Of a stretch of DNA of 36,856 bases, positions 14,401-22,620 are shown in pieces. The stretch is from Candidatus Omnitrophota bacterium. GTDB lineage: Bacteria > Omnitrophota > Omnitrophia > JAHJGZ01. The stretch's first letter is position 1, and each line of letters starts with the position of its first letter. A model generated the notes under the pieces. It was not told the DNA's origin, ran no database searches, and saw only the letters and a program-made list of their open reading frames with translations. The stretch is taken from contig JAHJGZ010000012.1 in assembly GCA_018823795.1 (NCBI GenBank), positions 1-36,856 on the forward strand, in the 5' to 3' direction. A program made the position numbers and the translations under genes.

Positions 14401-17400
14401 GTTCTGGCTTCGCCATTTTCGCGTTTACCCCAGAACACGCGCCATGGCGGCCACGGCTCATATTTTCCTTCGTCAAAAGGGGCATACCGCACAAAGGGAT
14501 CAGTGATACCAATATCAAAAAAATCTTCTTCTGCAATCTGTCCGGCAAGTTTTCCAAACACACCATTCAAGAGGGTTAAATGCCGCGCTTCTTCCATAAA
14601 GGTATCCAATGCTCCTTCCCGAACCGCATCTACACGCTTAAGAAGCATCGTACGAAGCGCTACAAAATCTTCTCGCTCCCTCTTGTCCCTAAAAGTAAGA
14701 TATTTCTTCATTGTCTCTATACTCAATGGAAACTGATCGCTGCTCAACAATATCATTTCCGCACGGTGAAAGATATCGTAGATACTTCCTAACCTTTTAA
14801 GTTCCCGCTGAACAGTAGCAATATCAGGCAGGTCAGCAAATAAAGAGAGCGCTTTTATCAGCCGCCGTTGATTATCAGAGACGAGTGTAAGAAATTTGAG
14901 ATCGACCTCAGCTCCATCATCGGCAGGCACCGGGGTAGGCTCTTTTATTTTTGCTTCAGGTATTGCCTCGATCAGTGCTGCATCATCAAGTTTTGGTTTT
15001 TCTCTTTCTGCCTCAGGTATTGCCGCTATCAGTACTGCGGCATCGGCGAAACCTGCATACTCGCGCAATGCATTATCGTGTTGCAATAGCTGGTTCGCTG
15101 CTCTCATGTAACGATCTGCTAATCCATCTTGCACTTGATTCGCAACTTTCAAAAGTAATGCCCTGATGCTTCTAAAACCCTCTTTTCTCTTTTCTCTAAA
15201 AGACATATACTCCCGTACCATTTGTTTGCTTAAGTCGGCTCTCGCCTCACTCAATAGCATATGTACCAATTCAATAAATATCTGTGGCCGTCCTGTACCA
15301 CTTTGAACATCTTGGATAATTTGTTCAAGATCAGCTTGCTGTGCTATATGAGCCAGTACGCTAATAAGTCGCGTCTGTTCATCGGACAGTTTACTGAAAA
15401 GCTCTCGTCCCTCTTCCTCATCAAACGTATCCTGAGCACTGTAGCGACGGCGTTCTTCTTGGAGTGGAACATCAAATGCCCCTTTTTTATTAATATTTAA
15501 ATTATCTTCATTAAAAAAGGTTAATTTTTGAAAAGATCCACCTATATTCATTAGTCGATTAATATGATTAGTTCTTGCATCAGTTTTGTCATTTTTAAAT
15601 ATATCTCCGATCAATACAAAACTTACCCACATGATCCCATCTGTATCGATTTTACCAACCACTAAAGGAACCTGAGCTCCGCGGATATTCCACAGTAACA
15701 TGTCACCTTCTTTTAATGACTGAACATCTGTGTCTGAAAGCTGTACCAATGTAACCAATGTGTTTTCCACTGATTCCTTAATCCTTTGTAACAGTTGGTC
15801 ACCCATTTCCTTATTATCCTTTAATACATTGTCAATGCCGCCCATCTCCTCAATATAATCTTCTCTTTCGGTTGGATGGAGCCACGATATTCTGTTTATT
15901 TCTTTGGTTAATGCCATAATGGTACGAATATCGCCTACATTTTTCAGCATTTCAACAAACCTACTGAGAGCTAAATTTTGTCCGCTTTTCAACTCTTTTG
16001 ATGGAATATTGTGCATCTTCAATAAAATTGTTACCGATTCTTTATATCGTCCTTCTTTAAATGTACTAACAAACTGTCCCTGTAAGTCATTAAAACTTTC
16101 ACCTTTTATTTCTAAAAATTCTGACTGATTTACTAAATCGGTAATTTCGTCTTTAGCTGCTTCAATAGTCAAATCTTGACTGAAGGCTTTCTCAATAACT
16201 TGTTTGACTACCGAATTTTTAATATGTAATCCTTCGCCTATTCTCCTTAGCTGTTTTATGCGAAAGTCTCTTCCACTTTGTTCGTCGCGTAATGTACATA
16301 ATGCATGTGCAAAAAGTAAAAAGTTTTCTTTGGCCTTTTCCGCCCCCTCCTCCTCATCAAACGTATCCTGAGCACTGTAGCGGCGCTTTCCATCAGATAA
16401 GAGGGTGCTCCTGACGGTCTCCTTCTTCAATGCTGCATTTCTTGTATGATAATCACGAATGACTTCCTCATCGGTTGGTTGATATGAGATTAATTCTCTT
16501 TCGTATGTCATACGGGAACGCTGAATACCTTCCGCCATTTTTTTTGCTATTGCTCTGTCTAATCCGAAATAAGATACTAATTCTGTTTCCGCACTTCTGC
16601 GAAGTGTCTTCATAAAAACATCCAAATCATGTGCTTTATCATCTTCATTATCATAGAATCCTTTTCCTATATTTTCACTCACGCTTGAAACAAGGATGAT
16701 ATTATAGACAAACAGTTCGTCATGATATTCATTAATAAAAGCTGCGAGTGCCTGCCCCATCTCATGGGCAATCTTTTTAAGCCACTGAACAGCTTCTTGA
16801 TTGCCTCTTTGGGCTTCATGGGTAAGCGTTTTTAGAGTAAAAAGGCTTCCTGCTTCTTTAAGCCGGCTCTCTAAACCAGGCCCGGCAAGTCTATCCTCCA
16901 TATCTCGTAACCCTGATGCCCAGTCAAGTATCGGATAGTCCGGATATTGTTCTTCAAATTTTTTTCTATCGTTCACATATAACTTGCCAAAATCACCACT
17001 TTTTCGAATTATTTCCTCATCGGTATTTCCCTGCTCAATAGGATGTCTTCCTTTCGCTTTTTGCCCTACCCATTGATAATGAAGTGTATCATCAGTCGGA
17101 TTGCAAACTTGAATACAACTGTGCGCACCTTCGTAAATATCTTTTGTCAACCCGGTATAATTCCTTCCTTCTTTTTTAACCGTAATATTGCCGCCTGTGC
17201 CAAAAATCACAATAGCCCCGTCGTCAACATCTTTTAAGAGACCCTGCGGCGAAAAGGTTTCACCGCGTAGTGCACCGATTGCATCATTATAGATTGTAAC
17301 AGCAACAGATATACCAGCATTGTCGAGTATCCTTCGCAATTCGTCCCTAAAAGGATATTTATTAAACGGAAGATTGGGTGCGGGAAACTCTTCGCCATAT

Positions 17401-19571
17401 ATTCCTTCTTCTTCATTAACGGGTCCCGCAAGACTCGCACTTACCTGTGCAATAGTCTCTTTTTCTATTTTGTTTTTTTCGAGAAGCCTCTCTATCGTTT
17501 GAGCAACAATCCTCATAACGTCATTGGCATCTTTTGGATCGAGCGATTTTTGTTTTGTCTTCCAGTCATCAAATACGTCATCCCACTTGACTTCATCATA
17601 AAATAGAATTGCATTATGTCCGTCAAGTCCAGCAACCGCAAGTTTAGTACCTCCCATTGATATACCGATATGGCGATATGACGATCGTGCTTCATCTATC
17701 TCCTGCGCACTGTAGCGTACTTTGGGAACGGCTCGGGAAAGTTTTCCAACGACATCCTGTATATAACTCTTATTATTTATTAACGTGTGTATATCATTGA
17801 TGACTGTATCAGTCGGTATCTCATCTTTGCTCGCAGTCATTGCATCGCGGACAATCTGCTCCGAAACGTCCCAAATCGCATCAGCAACCGGCCTGAAGTG
17901 TTCGTCTTGATCAACACGAGCCTGGAGTTCTGCGGCCCAGTCGATATTTTCTGCAGTTCTTTTCCTGACATTATCGATAAAATTCCTGATCACGCCGTGA
18001 AGTTCTGCTTCATCGGCAATGGCAGGAAGAAGCGCGTTTAATCTACTCACCTGTAAATTGCTCGTAAGATGCGAACTGAGTGGAACGACTTTGCCCAGCA
18101 TCCGGTCCATATACGCACCATCACTGGCAAGGGAACTTATGTTTGGCACAACGGTCACAAAAGAAAGGTCCTGTTCTTTGAGTAATTTTAAAATACCGGA
18201 TGAATGATAGCCGCCAGCAACTAAGACGCCGACATCCTGTTTTTTGGTATCCATTTTCGTAAGAAGATTATCAAGCATCGCCTTATCCCGTGCTTCAGCT
18301 AAGGTGTAAAACTCATCGACATCTTTAAGGAGCATATCAATATCAACAGCGGGTTGTTTAATATCAATAGTGAGAGAGGCTCGATGGGCAAGGCGTTTTA
18401 TTTCCTGAACCATTGTTTCAATAGTATACAGATCCTGGTGATTTCTAAACGCAGCAACATCTTCTTTGACCGCTTTAAGTGCTAAAAGACTCTTCAGACG
18501 CGTAATCCTCTGCGTGAGGTCGATAAGTAGTTTTTCATCCTCGGTAACGGCAAGGTGATTTCTAATTTCGTGATTAATCGCATAAACTTCGTTTAAAAGT
18601 TGTGCAATATCAACCATCGCAAATTTATTCCAGTACTGCTGAGCGCGCAGTATGGTCTGATATTCGTGTAGCGCAATCTGTGCCTGCACTGCCTTGCCGC
18701 ATACGTAGGAAACGATCTCTTTCTGTGTAATTTTTTCTGCCTTGTAGTTTTGGTAGTATTCTGCTACTCCCGCATCGACAAAAGTCATTACGAGATCTGC
18801 AAGCTGTTCGATTTCAGTATCGAGCTCTTCGTAGTCAATGGTCTGCTCAAGGAGAAAAGCCTCTTTAAATTGCATAAGTTGTACATGATTCACGAGATCG
18901 ATATCAAAGGAATCTATCTGCTCGTAGAGGAGTCCGAGATATTCAAGAAAAAAGGCTTGGTCTTTTTCATAGCGTGATGCATCTTTATCAAACGCTTTGA
19001 GCTCATCATTATAGATGGCACCTTTCAGTAACGCAATATAGCCTTCCAATATTTCCAGTTCTTTTTCCAAATCATCCTGCTTCAATGCAACGGTATAAAA
19101 TGCCTTAAAATCTTTATGGAAAAGCTCCGTATCTTCAAGCCCCCACAACTCGATATCCTTCTTTGATGAAGCAGCGGCAAGTTCAGCCCCCGTAAATATA
19201 CCTTTCCGTACAAAATCTTCTCCAACTGCTTTACGTGCTTCTTCAAGCGGAAACTGTCTGAAAGGGACCATATTCACTTTTCCCATTGCTCCTTCAACAC
19301 CAATAAACGGTGTCTTATCACTACCCAGTTGCGGTGTAATATGCTGGATAATTTGCGCAAGGTTTTTTTGTGCTTCAAAACTGGCGTGGGCATCCTGGAT
19401 ATGGATAATTACTCTTTCAGACTTCCCTTTATAGCGTTGTGATACTTTGCCATTTTCCTCAGGGACGTTAATCGTATAGGCAGACGGTGCCGCAGAAAGT
19501 ATTGTCGTAAAGCTAAAAATACTTACGGTCACCACAGCCATTATTTTTGTGAGTTTGGTGTTTATAGTCAT
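11439..19571 (-). CDS. Giant protein 2: shared N-terminal domain, ROK-like kinase, lyase-like domain, HEFWH motif
   Basis: This 2710-residue ORF starts with a Sec-type signal peptide (residues 1-28) and the same domain as giant protein 1 (QDAH 59-62, GVEG near E93, AGGYH with H456). RYSAQ linkers at 619, 1064 and 1376 divide the rest. Residues about 630-1000 look like a ROK sugar kinase: GGTK 640-643, Asn762-Asp763 with Asp as likely base, and GTGG 791-794. The ROK CxCGxxGC zinc motif is missing. Two helical units (about 1390-1500 and 1556-1665) are a tandem duplication. Residues about 1730-1860 resemble the phosphothreonine-lyase domain of class III/IV lanthipeptide synthetases (WKLH with H1736; K1763). 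An HEFWH at 2396-2400 suggests a zinc peptidase. The C-terminal part is unassigned. A signal peptide on a kinase-like protein is odd, since ATP is scarce outside the cytoplasm. Overall function is unknown. Confidence 0.85.
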   Translation of the reverse strand: MTINTKLTKIMAVVTVSIFSFTTILSAAPSAYTINVPEENGKVSQRYKGKSERVIIHIQDAHASFEAQKNLAQIIQHITPQLGSDKTPFIGVEGAMGKVNMVPFRQFPLEEARKAVGEDFVRKGIFTGAELAAASSKKDIELWGLEDTELFHKDFKAFYTVALKQDDLEKELEILEGYIALLKGAIYNDELKAFDKDASRYEKDQAFFLEYLGLLYEQIDSFDIDLVNHVQLMQFKEAFLLEQTIDYEELDTEIEQLADLVMTFVDAGVAEYYQNYKAEKITQKEIVSYVCGKAVQAQIALHEYQTILRAQQYWNKFAMVDIAQLLNEVYAINHEIRNHLAVTEDEKLLIDLTQRITRLKSLLALKAVKEDVAAFRNHQDLYTIETMVQEIKRLAHRASLTIDIKQPAVDIDMLLKDVDEFYTLAEARDKAMLDNLLTKMDTKKQDVGVLVAGGYHSSGILKLLKEQDLSFVTVVPNISSLASDGAYMDRMLGKVVPLSSHLTSNLQVSRLNALLPAIADEAELHGVIRNFIDNVRKRTAENIDWAAELQARVDQDEHFRPVADAIWDVSEQIVRDAMTASKDEIPTDTVINDIHTLINNKSYIQDVVGKLSRAVPKVRYSAQEIDEARSSYRHIGISMGGTKLAVAGLDGHNAILFYDEVKWDDVFDDWKTKQKSLDPKDANDVMRIVAQTIERLLEKNKIEKETIAQVSASLAGPVNEEEGIYGEEFPAPNLPFNKYPFRDELRRILDNAGISVAVTIYNDAIGALRGETFSPQGLLKDVDDGAIVIFGTGGNITVKKEGRNYTGLTKDIYEGAHSCIQVCNPTDDTLHYQWVGQKAKGRHPIEQGNTDEEIIRKSGDFGKLYVNDRKKFEEQYPDYPILDWASGLRDMEDRLAGPGLESRLKEAGSLFTLKTLTHEAQRGNQEAVQWLKKIAHEMGQALAAFINEYHDELFVYNIILVSSVSENIGKGFYDNEDDKAHDLDVFMKTLRRSAETELVSYFGLDRAIAKKMAEGIQRSRMTYERELISYQPTDEEVIRDYHTRNAALKKETVRSTLLSDGKRRYSAQDTFDEEEGAEKAKENFLLFAHALCTLRDEQSGRDFRIKQLRRIGEGLHIKNSVVKQVIEKAFSQDLTIEAAKDEITDLVNQSEFLEIKGESFNDLQGQFVSTFKEGRYKESVTILLKMHNIPSKELKSGQNLALSRFVEMLKNVGDIRTIMALTKEINRISWLHPTEREDYIEEMGGIDNVLKDNKEMGDQLLQRIKESVENTLVTLVQLSDTDVQSLKEGDMLLWNIRGAQVPLVVGKIDTDGIMWVSFVLIGDIFKNDKTDARTNHINRLMNIGGSFQKLTFFNEDNLNINKKGAFDVPLQEERRRYSAQDTFDEEEGRELFSKLSDEQTRLISVLAHIAQQADLEQIIQDVQSGTGRPQIFIELVHMLLSEARADLSKQMVREYMSFREKRKEGFRSIRALLLKVANQVQDGLADRYMRAANQLLQHDNALREYAGFADAAVLIAAIPEAEREKPKLDDAALIEAIPEAKIKEPTPVPADDGAEVDLKFLTLVSDNQRRLIKALSLFADLPDIATVQRELKRLGSIYDIFHRAEMILLSSDQFPLSIETMKKYLTFRDKREREDFVALRTMLLKRVDAVREGALDTFMEEARHLTLLNGVFGKLAGQIAEEDFFDIGITDPFVRYAPFDEGKYEPWPPWRVFWGKRENGEARTIADLPEGGWKLHVAAREDNAARIFQVVLPLLQRHNTIHKVAMNMDVLNELNQATGKSITQRGKVIAIYTESEKDATDLGVLIDKALFKNGFGPKDAPVGMVWTENGIGGDKLIKGTKTRLVGYRFGIFKDTGRGEAFEYKGEKYKDNRGQYKPENLQETIGTIHYSDSQSMANGEKLLEEKSVREILMDVRKNGTISKKELASLESAFDFDQSPEKITSDEIAVLLRGLGKAYGLDVCLGFAAVLLKIIAFPSSLITDHNREDILDHFTDFFDSNRQVAAITRNPDYRIYKEMFVVVERVVTKAVTLRDITLLKIIAKKIEGNITRFEKPENEGAAITYPEQQYMSDPGYWTRFAEQFPVEGEAEPTINEDEAVSLITLLRHIAATVKEENNHTVWNLEHAVAMRDHIDRQVRQLKKSLEAAEAEQQARIEDEVDAVPEVSAAEIQMLAEHIADYLEGKTTVLMKETPRFWLNFLNEYKEARIRRDSEVLQETDGLRWLAFNIYNQALEIQRRFGDIHNEDEIAAIMRYLLGQYRKGKLRFSPKDDLEGGVDEVSVPEAAAFVVGEYRLAQDSTLLGVTIEFDVSEGLLTDAVKQQMINLLGTLIEGIKRDSFSLIGDFMEEQGKIHISDKKGDRYFHDGTNDGVIYIPFNLFQKALTSHEYRIEAAIKLFHEFWHESNRVDEREREIIATILNRKGDLLDPKRKDDVEYFEELWLTYRNRLELFKRGIIPVEAQNRITKDQLTDTDTMRRVVRQMALDDVNRSNVAQAVSTLITDDELLITAFMAMDKYAESLSLLGQWQEETTKMFRDGGVNIGNVWEIFDQLLVSGQEGIFRIGITEGVVTNKDLIPAIETILQNEEFTKRNITIRIDRGDAIDNDAVKRGDYALLLQMDNEDLGLEEAKSKAFAFSQKNATTEITFFHSILLVLLAKYIESLQRGGDSIPENVYEHLFDFENGVFTLAKESLERVNKELIKAVRTQLFKIAA
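14935..15045 (-). repeat. Imperfect tandem repeat in giant protein 2
   Basis: Two back-to-back units encode DAAVLIAAIPEAEREKPK and DDAALIEAIPEAKIKEPT. Together they form an Ala/Glu/Pro-rich linker. It separates two homologous helical modules (about residues 1390-1500 and 1556-1665), so the linker repeat and the module duplication are probably connected. Confidence 0.6.
15415..15446 (-). repeat. 32-bp direct repeat, copy A (RYSAQDTFDEE linker)
   Basis: This 32-bp sequence is identical to 16351-16382 and encodes RYSAQDTFDEE at residue 1376 of giant protein 2. It immediately precedes the first duplicated helical module. Identical DNA, not just identical protein, points to recent duplication or gene conversion of the linker. 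Confidence 0.8.
16351..16382 (-). repeat. 32-bp direct repeat, copy B (RYSAQDTFDEE linker)
   Basis: Identical to 15415-15446, 936 bp away and in the same frame. It encodes residues 1064 onward of giant protein 2 and follows the ROK-like module. A third, diverged copy is at 17690-17717. Confidence 0.8.
17690..17717 (-). repeat. Diverged RYSAQ linker copy at the entry to the ROK-like module
   Basis: Encodes RYSAQEIDEARSS from residue 619, the same linker as the two 32-bp copies but with several base changes. It lies directly before the GISMGGTK phosphate loop, so all three copies mark module boundaries. Confidence 0.6.
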
Positions 19572-19595
19572 TTCTCACTTACTCTTTCAATAGAA

Positions 19596-19639
19596 CCGGG
19601 GTTATACATAATGACACACGTCATTACATATAACCCCGG
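19596..19639 (-). promoter_or_regulatory. Large stem-loop in the giant protein 2 leader
   Basis: Two 20-nt arms pair at 18 of 20 positions around a 4-nt loop; the outer 11 bp (CCGGGGTTATA / TATAACCCCGG) are perfect. It lies in the predicted 5' leader, ending about 25 nt before the start codon. No T-tract follows, so it is not an ordinary terminator. It may stabilise the mRNA, bind a regulator or limit ribosome access. No known riboswitch core was recognised. Confidence 0.6.
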
Positions 19640-19682
19640 CTATCAATTTCTCATTGTAAGTCGCCTATTGACGACTATTTAA

Positions 19683-19711
19683 AGTATGCCACCTTTATGG
19701 TATTTTGTCAA
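19683..19711 (-). promoter_or_regulatory. Promoter of giant protein 2
   Basis: On the minus strand a perfect TTGACA (19711-19706), a 17-base spacer and CATACT (19688-19683), with TGG just upstream of the -10. Transcription would start near 19676, giving a leader of about 105 nt that contains a small AGTCG/CGACT stem and then the large hairpin. Confidence 0.7.
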
Positions 19712-19782
19712 ATTTGTTACTGGAATAAATATCTTTTTGTAACTCTTCATATGATAACATGATAGATACGCTCATGACACCT

Positions 19783-19805
19783 ACTCTGACTTACGATGTC
19801 AGAGT
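19783..19805 (-). repeat. Small inverted repeat after the lipoprotein gene
   Basis: ACTCTGAC (19783-19790) and GTCAGAGT (19798-19805) form a perfect 8-bp stem with a 7-nt loop, 14 bases beyond the lipoprotein stop codon on the minus strand. No T-tract follows. It may mark the 3' end of the envelope operon. Confidence 0.45.
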
Positions 19806-19819
19806 TACGTCTCAGGAAT

Positions 19820-20566
19820 TTATATCGTTGGAGCTGAACCACCACTTTGCCTGCGGTGATGCATTTTTAAAGGTTGTCCGCTTATGTCTTGTAACCCTGC
19901 TTCGTATATAAATTTACTCACCATCGAATCAAAAATTTTTCCCACAACTTTTTGCGGATAGTAGTGAGCAACATCCTGCCAGCTTGAACCTGCGCTAACC
20001 TTTGACTGCATAACTGAGTAGTCATAGGGTGCCCTGTCTTTTCCACTCAATGTTCCCTCCCATACTAGATCTCCGGCCGGTGCGCTATATACTTTCATAT
20101 CGAGGGAAACTTCTGATTTGATCGTGGAGCCCGGCCCAAATGCAATTATTAAGTGCAGTAACGTATAATCTAAGGAAAATTTTCTGATCGTTGTTTCGAC
20201 AAATAAGTGATCCTTCGGAAAATTTCCAATTGAATCGAGTGTGAGATGCTGCTGGTAGCTTGCAGGAATCCCGCCAGCAATCATTTTGTCAACCAACAAA
20301 TTTGCAGTGACTTCTGAGAGTGGTTCGGAACTTTTGTATTGGAACCAGAATATGGGTACGATGACATAGCCGACGAGATCGACACCCAAATAATTCGCTC
20401 CCTTACCGCGCGCATCTTCGACCTTTAAGATGGTCACCGCGGCATCAGCAATGTTCGGCGGCGGTGTCTGTTCGCGCAAGCGAAACGTGGAGCAACCCGA
20501 TATGAGTACTATGAGTACTGCCAGTACGGCACTCAATTGTTTTTTTATCTTTTTATAATACCCCAT
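19820..20566 (-). CDS. Small lipoprotein of unknown function
   Basis: This 248-aa product begins MGYYKKIKKQ, then a hydrophobic segment and the lipobox LISGC with Cys25, so it should be lipidated and held in the inner or outer membrane. The mature part starts a Val-Thr-Ile-Leu-Lys-Val-Glu-Asp-Ala-Arg strand and reads as a mixed alpha/beta domain. It loosely resembles YajG-type lipoproteins, a weak resemblance. The frame stays open 38 codons upstream, but that stretch overlaps the M48 gene. The ATG at 20566-20564 is preferred because AAAGGA lies 8 nt upstream and the lipoprotein signal begins there. It is the last gene of a three-gene unit with the M48 protease (25-nt gap) and the TPR/PDZ lipoprotein. 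Confidence 0.75.
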   Translation of the reverse strand: MGYYKKIKKQLSAVLAVLIVLISGCSTFRLREQTPPPNIADAAVTILKVEDARGKGANYLGVDLVGYVIVPIFWFQYKSSEPLSEVTANLLVDKMIAGGIPASYQQHLTLDSIGNFPKDHLFVETTIRKFSLDYTLLHLIIAFGPGSTIKSEVSLDMKVYSAPAGDLVWEGTLSGKDRAPYDYSVMQSKVSAGSSWQDVAHYYPQKVVGKIFDSMVSKFIYEAGLQDISGQPLKMHHRRQSGGSAPTI

Positions 20567-20591
20567 GAGTCGGATCCTTTCGTATAAGCCG

Positions 20592-22613
20592 TTATTTTTT
20601 CCAGAATTCTTTACCCCAGATTTTCTCAATCTTTTCGAGCCGTTCGGCAGTTCGGGGATGCGTTTCGAACATTTTATCAATTTGCATATCGGTTGGATTA
20701 TAATCCGGGTCTGTTTTGACCCATTGAGCTCTTTTTTGCAATCTTCTTTTTTCAGAGGGCATCATATCATCAAACATGTTTTTAACCGCCTGTTTGGAAA
20801 CACCGGAGGCGAGTGCGTATTGTACTCCGTTGCGGTCAGCCTCCTCTTCCTGCTCGCGCATGTATCCACGGAATTGTACCTTACGGGCGAGTTCTACATA
20901 CATGTCATTTTTTTCCTCATCACTGTGATAGGGCTGTAATATAAAATCTTTTAAGTCGATTACAGAAGTCGCCTTTGCACGAACAAATCCTTTGATCACA
21001 TGATCGTTTTGTATATGGGCAAGCTCATGTGCGGTGACCACGGTAAGTTCATCCCTCATCATTTTCGGATCACCCTTGTATTTTTTCTGCAATTCTTTCA
21101 GATATTCACTGTCATAATAAATCGTTGAGGTGGACGCTTGCGCACCAAACGAATATTTTCCGGGCCCTGAACTGTCGAGAATTTTAAACGGAATATCTTC
21201 ATTCGGATATGGTGAGACCAGTTTTATCTGGTCGATAATTCCTTTAAGTTCATCTTCAAGATCCGGGTCCTGGTAGACGCCATATTCATTTACAAATATC
21301 TTGTCTTGTTCATCTCCATACTTTTTATTAAACCGGGCAAGACCTTGGTGCAATACTCTTTCAGCAATAGGCGGTTTTGTCTCCTCCCGTTCGGTCGCTA
21401 ATATATGCCCGATCGGGGAGGGCGGTGCTTTTATCGCGAGAGATCTAATTTTTTCCTCAACCATTTCACGCTTCCAACTCACCTCGCACTGGGCAGCAGT
21501 CAACTCCGCACGTACTTGTTCGCGTGTTTCATGTAATTTTTTTAACGACTCATACACTTCTGCCAATCGCTGTTTTTGAGTTTCCATATCAATAGAGGGG
21601 TCAGCACTTGCCTGATCCAATGCCTCTTTTGCTTTTTGGTACATGAACGCCGCCTTTTTATACCGTTCATCAGCAAGTATTGACCGATCAGAAAAATACA
21701 TATGAGAATCTTTTGCGGTCCGGTATTCATTGTTCATCGTTTGAAATTCTAAAAGTCCCTTTTCGTCAATGACCGGTATTGCATCGTGAGGAATCGAGAC
21801 AGAAACCTGTTTCCCTTGGGTCGCGTTCAGCGCTTCTTCCATTAAGAACTGAGCATCGTCGGTCGTTGATTGTGCCGCCGCTTGTGCTAAATAAACCCCC
21901 TGTTGCAGATGGCGCAAGTCAACAACGTTCGGATCATTCATCCCCTGAGCATCGCCACCGCCGAGACCAAAAAATGAGGTTCCCTGCGGACGAAGGTCGA
22001 CAGTTGAAGTATCGTCCATACCCATCAGTTCTAAGGATCCCTGACTTTCAAATCCCATAAGATTCAGTTCGAGCGGTTTCTGATCAGTCCCCATAAGATC
22101 GAGCGTTCCGCCATCCTGGAGAAACATCATATCGGATAACATTTTTTGTTGTATTGCCTGAAGGCGCAGCCTTCTCTCTTCTTCACGCCTGCGCCGTTCT
22201 TCTTCAAGCCTGCGTTGTTCTTCTTCACGCCGCTGGGCTTCAAGGGCACGTTGCTCGCGCGCTCGGCGTTCCTGTTCCGGATTTCCAAATAATGAGTTTG
22301 CTAGTTCCTGCCCCATGGCATTAAAAAACATTTCCATCACCGGCATCATGGCATCAAAATAAGGGTCACCTGAACTCCCATAGCTTCCATAGCCGCCATA
22401 ACCGCCGCCGGAGGAGGAAGACGAACCGCACGCAGCCGAATGCCGTTGGGCAAAGTTATTCCTATGCGCACTGTCACTAGAGGCAAAATTGAAAGTCTGC
22501 CCGCAATTGGGACATGTCCAGGAAAGGGCGTAGGCCGGAAGTGAAAAAAGACAGATACAAATGCCACAGACAAGAAAGAAAGAAAAAACCTTGATCACGG
22601 TTTTGGTATACAT
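20592..22613 (-). CDS. Secreted M48-family zinc metalloprotease
   Basis: This 673-aa product has a signal peptide (about residues 1-28) and then a C2H2-like finger (CPNCG, later His, Cys). A Ser/Gly/Tyr-rich stretch, a long Arg/Glu-rich coiled coil and three L-x-L-M-G repeats (about residues 165-200) follow. The C-terminal third is an M48 peptidase: HELAH (His529, Glu530, His533), EEEADRNG with Glu591 as third zinc ligand, and a THPRTAERLEKI tail as in BepA/HtpX-type enzymes. It probably degrades or handles proteins at the envelope. An upstream TTG at 22637 is in frame but overlaps the preceding gene; the ATG at 22613 lies 7 nt after that gene's stop and starts a normal signal peptide. No strong ribosome-binding site is visible, so translational coupling is likely. 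The large N-terminal extension is atypical for M48. Confidence 0.85.
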   Translation of the reverse strand: MYTKTVIKVFSFFLVCGICICLFSLPAYALSWTCPNCGQTFNFASSDSAHRNNFAQRHSAACGSSSSSGGGYGGYGSYGSSGDPYFDAMMPVMEMFFNAMGQELANSLFGNPEQERRAREQRALEAQRREEEQRRLEEERRRREEERRLRLQAIQQKMLSDMMFLQDGGTLDLMGTDQKPLELNLMGFESQGSLELMGMDDTSTVDLRPQGTSFFGLGGGDAQGMNDPNVVDLRHLQQGVYLAQAAAQSTTDDAQFLMEEALNATQGKQVSVSIPHDAIPVIDEKGLLEFQTMNNEYRTAKDSHMYFSDRSILADERYKKAAFMYQKAKEALDQASADPSIDMETQKQRLAEVYESLKKLHETREQVRAELTAAQCEVSWKREMVEEKIRSLAIKAPPSPIGHILATEREETKPPIAERVLHQGLARFNKKYGDEQDKIFVNEYGVYQDPDLEDELKGIIDQIKLVSPYPNEDIPFKILDSSGPGKYSFGAQASTSTIYYDSEYLKELQKKYKGDPKMMRDELTVVTAHELAHIQNDHVIKGFVRAKATSVIDLKDFILQPYHSDEEKNDMYVELARKVQFRGYMREQEEEADRNGVQYALASGVSKQAVKNMFDDMMPSEKRRLQKRAQWVKTDPDYNPTDMQIDKMFETHPRTAERLEKIEKIWGKEFWKK

Positions 22614-22620
22614 GATATTT

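Noticed and set aside
15415-17717. CRISPR-like array from the repeated linker
   Set aside because: Only two identical copies and one diverged copy, unevenly spaced and inside a coding frame that they translate sensibly.
19572-19680. A second c-di-GMP riboswitch before giant protein 2
   Set aside because: The leader has no GAAA-capped P2 followed by a GACGCAAAGC-like core and no U-tract terminator.
20567-20680. A 38-codon N-terminal extension of the small lipoprotein
   Set aside because: It overlaps the M48 gene's end; the start at 20566 has a ribosome-binding site and begins a proper lipoprotein signal.
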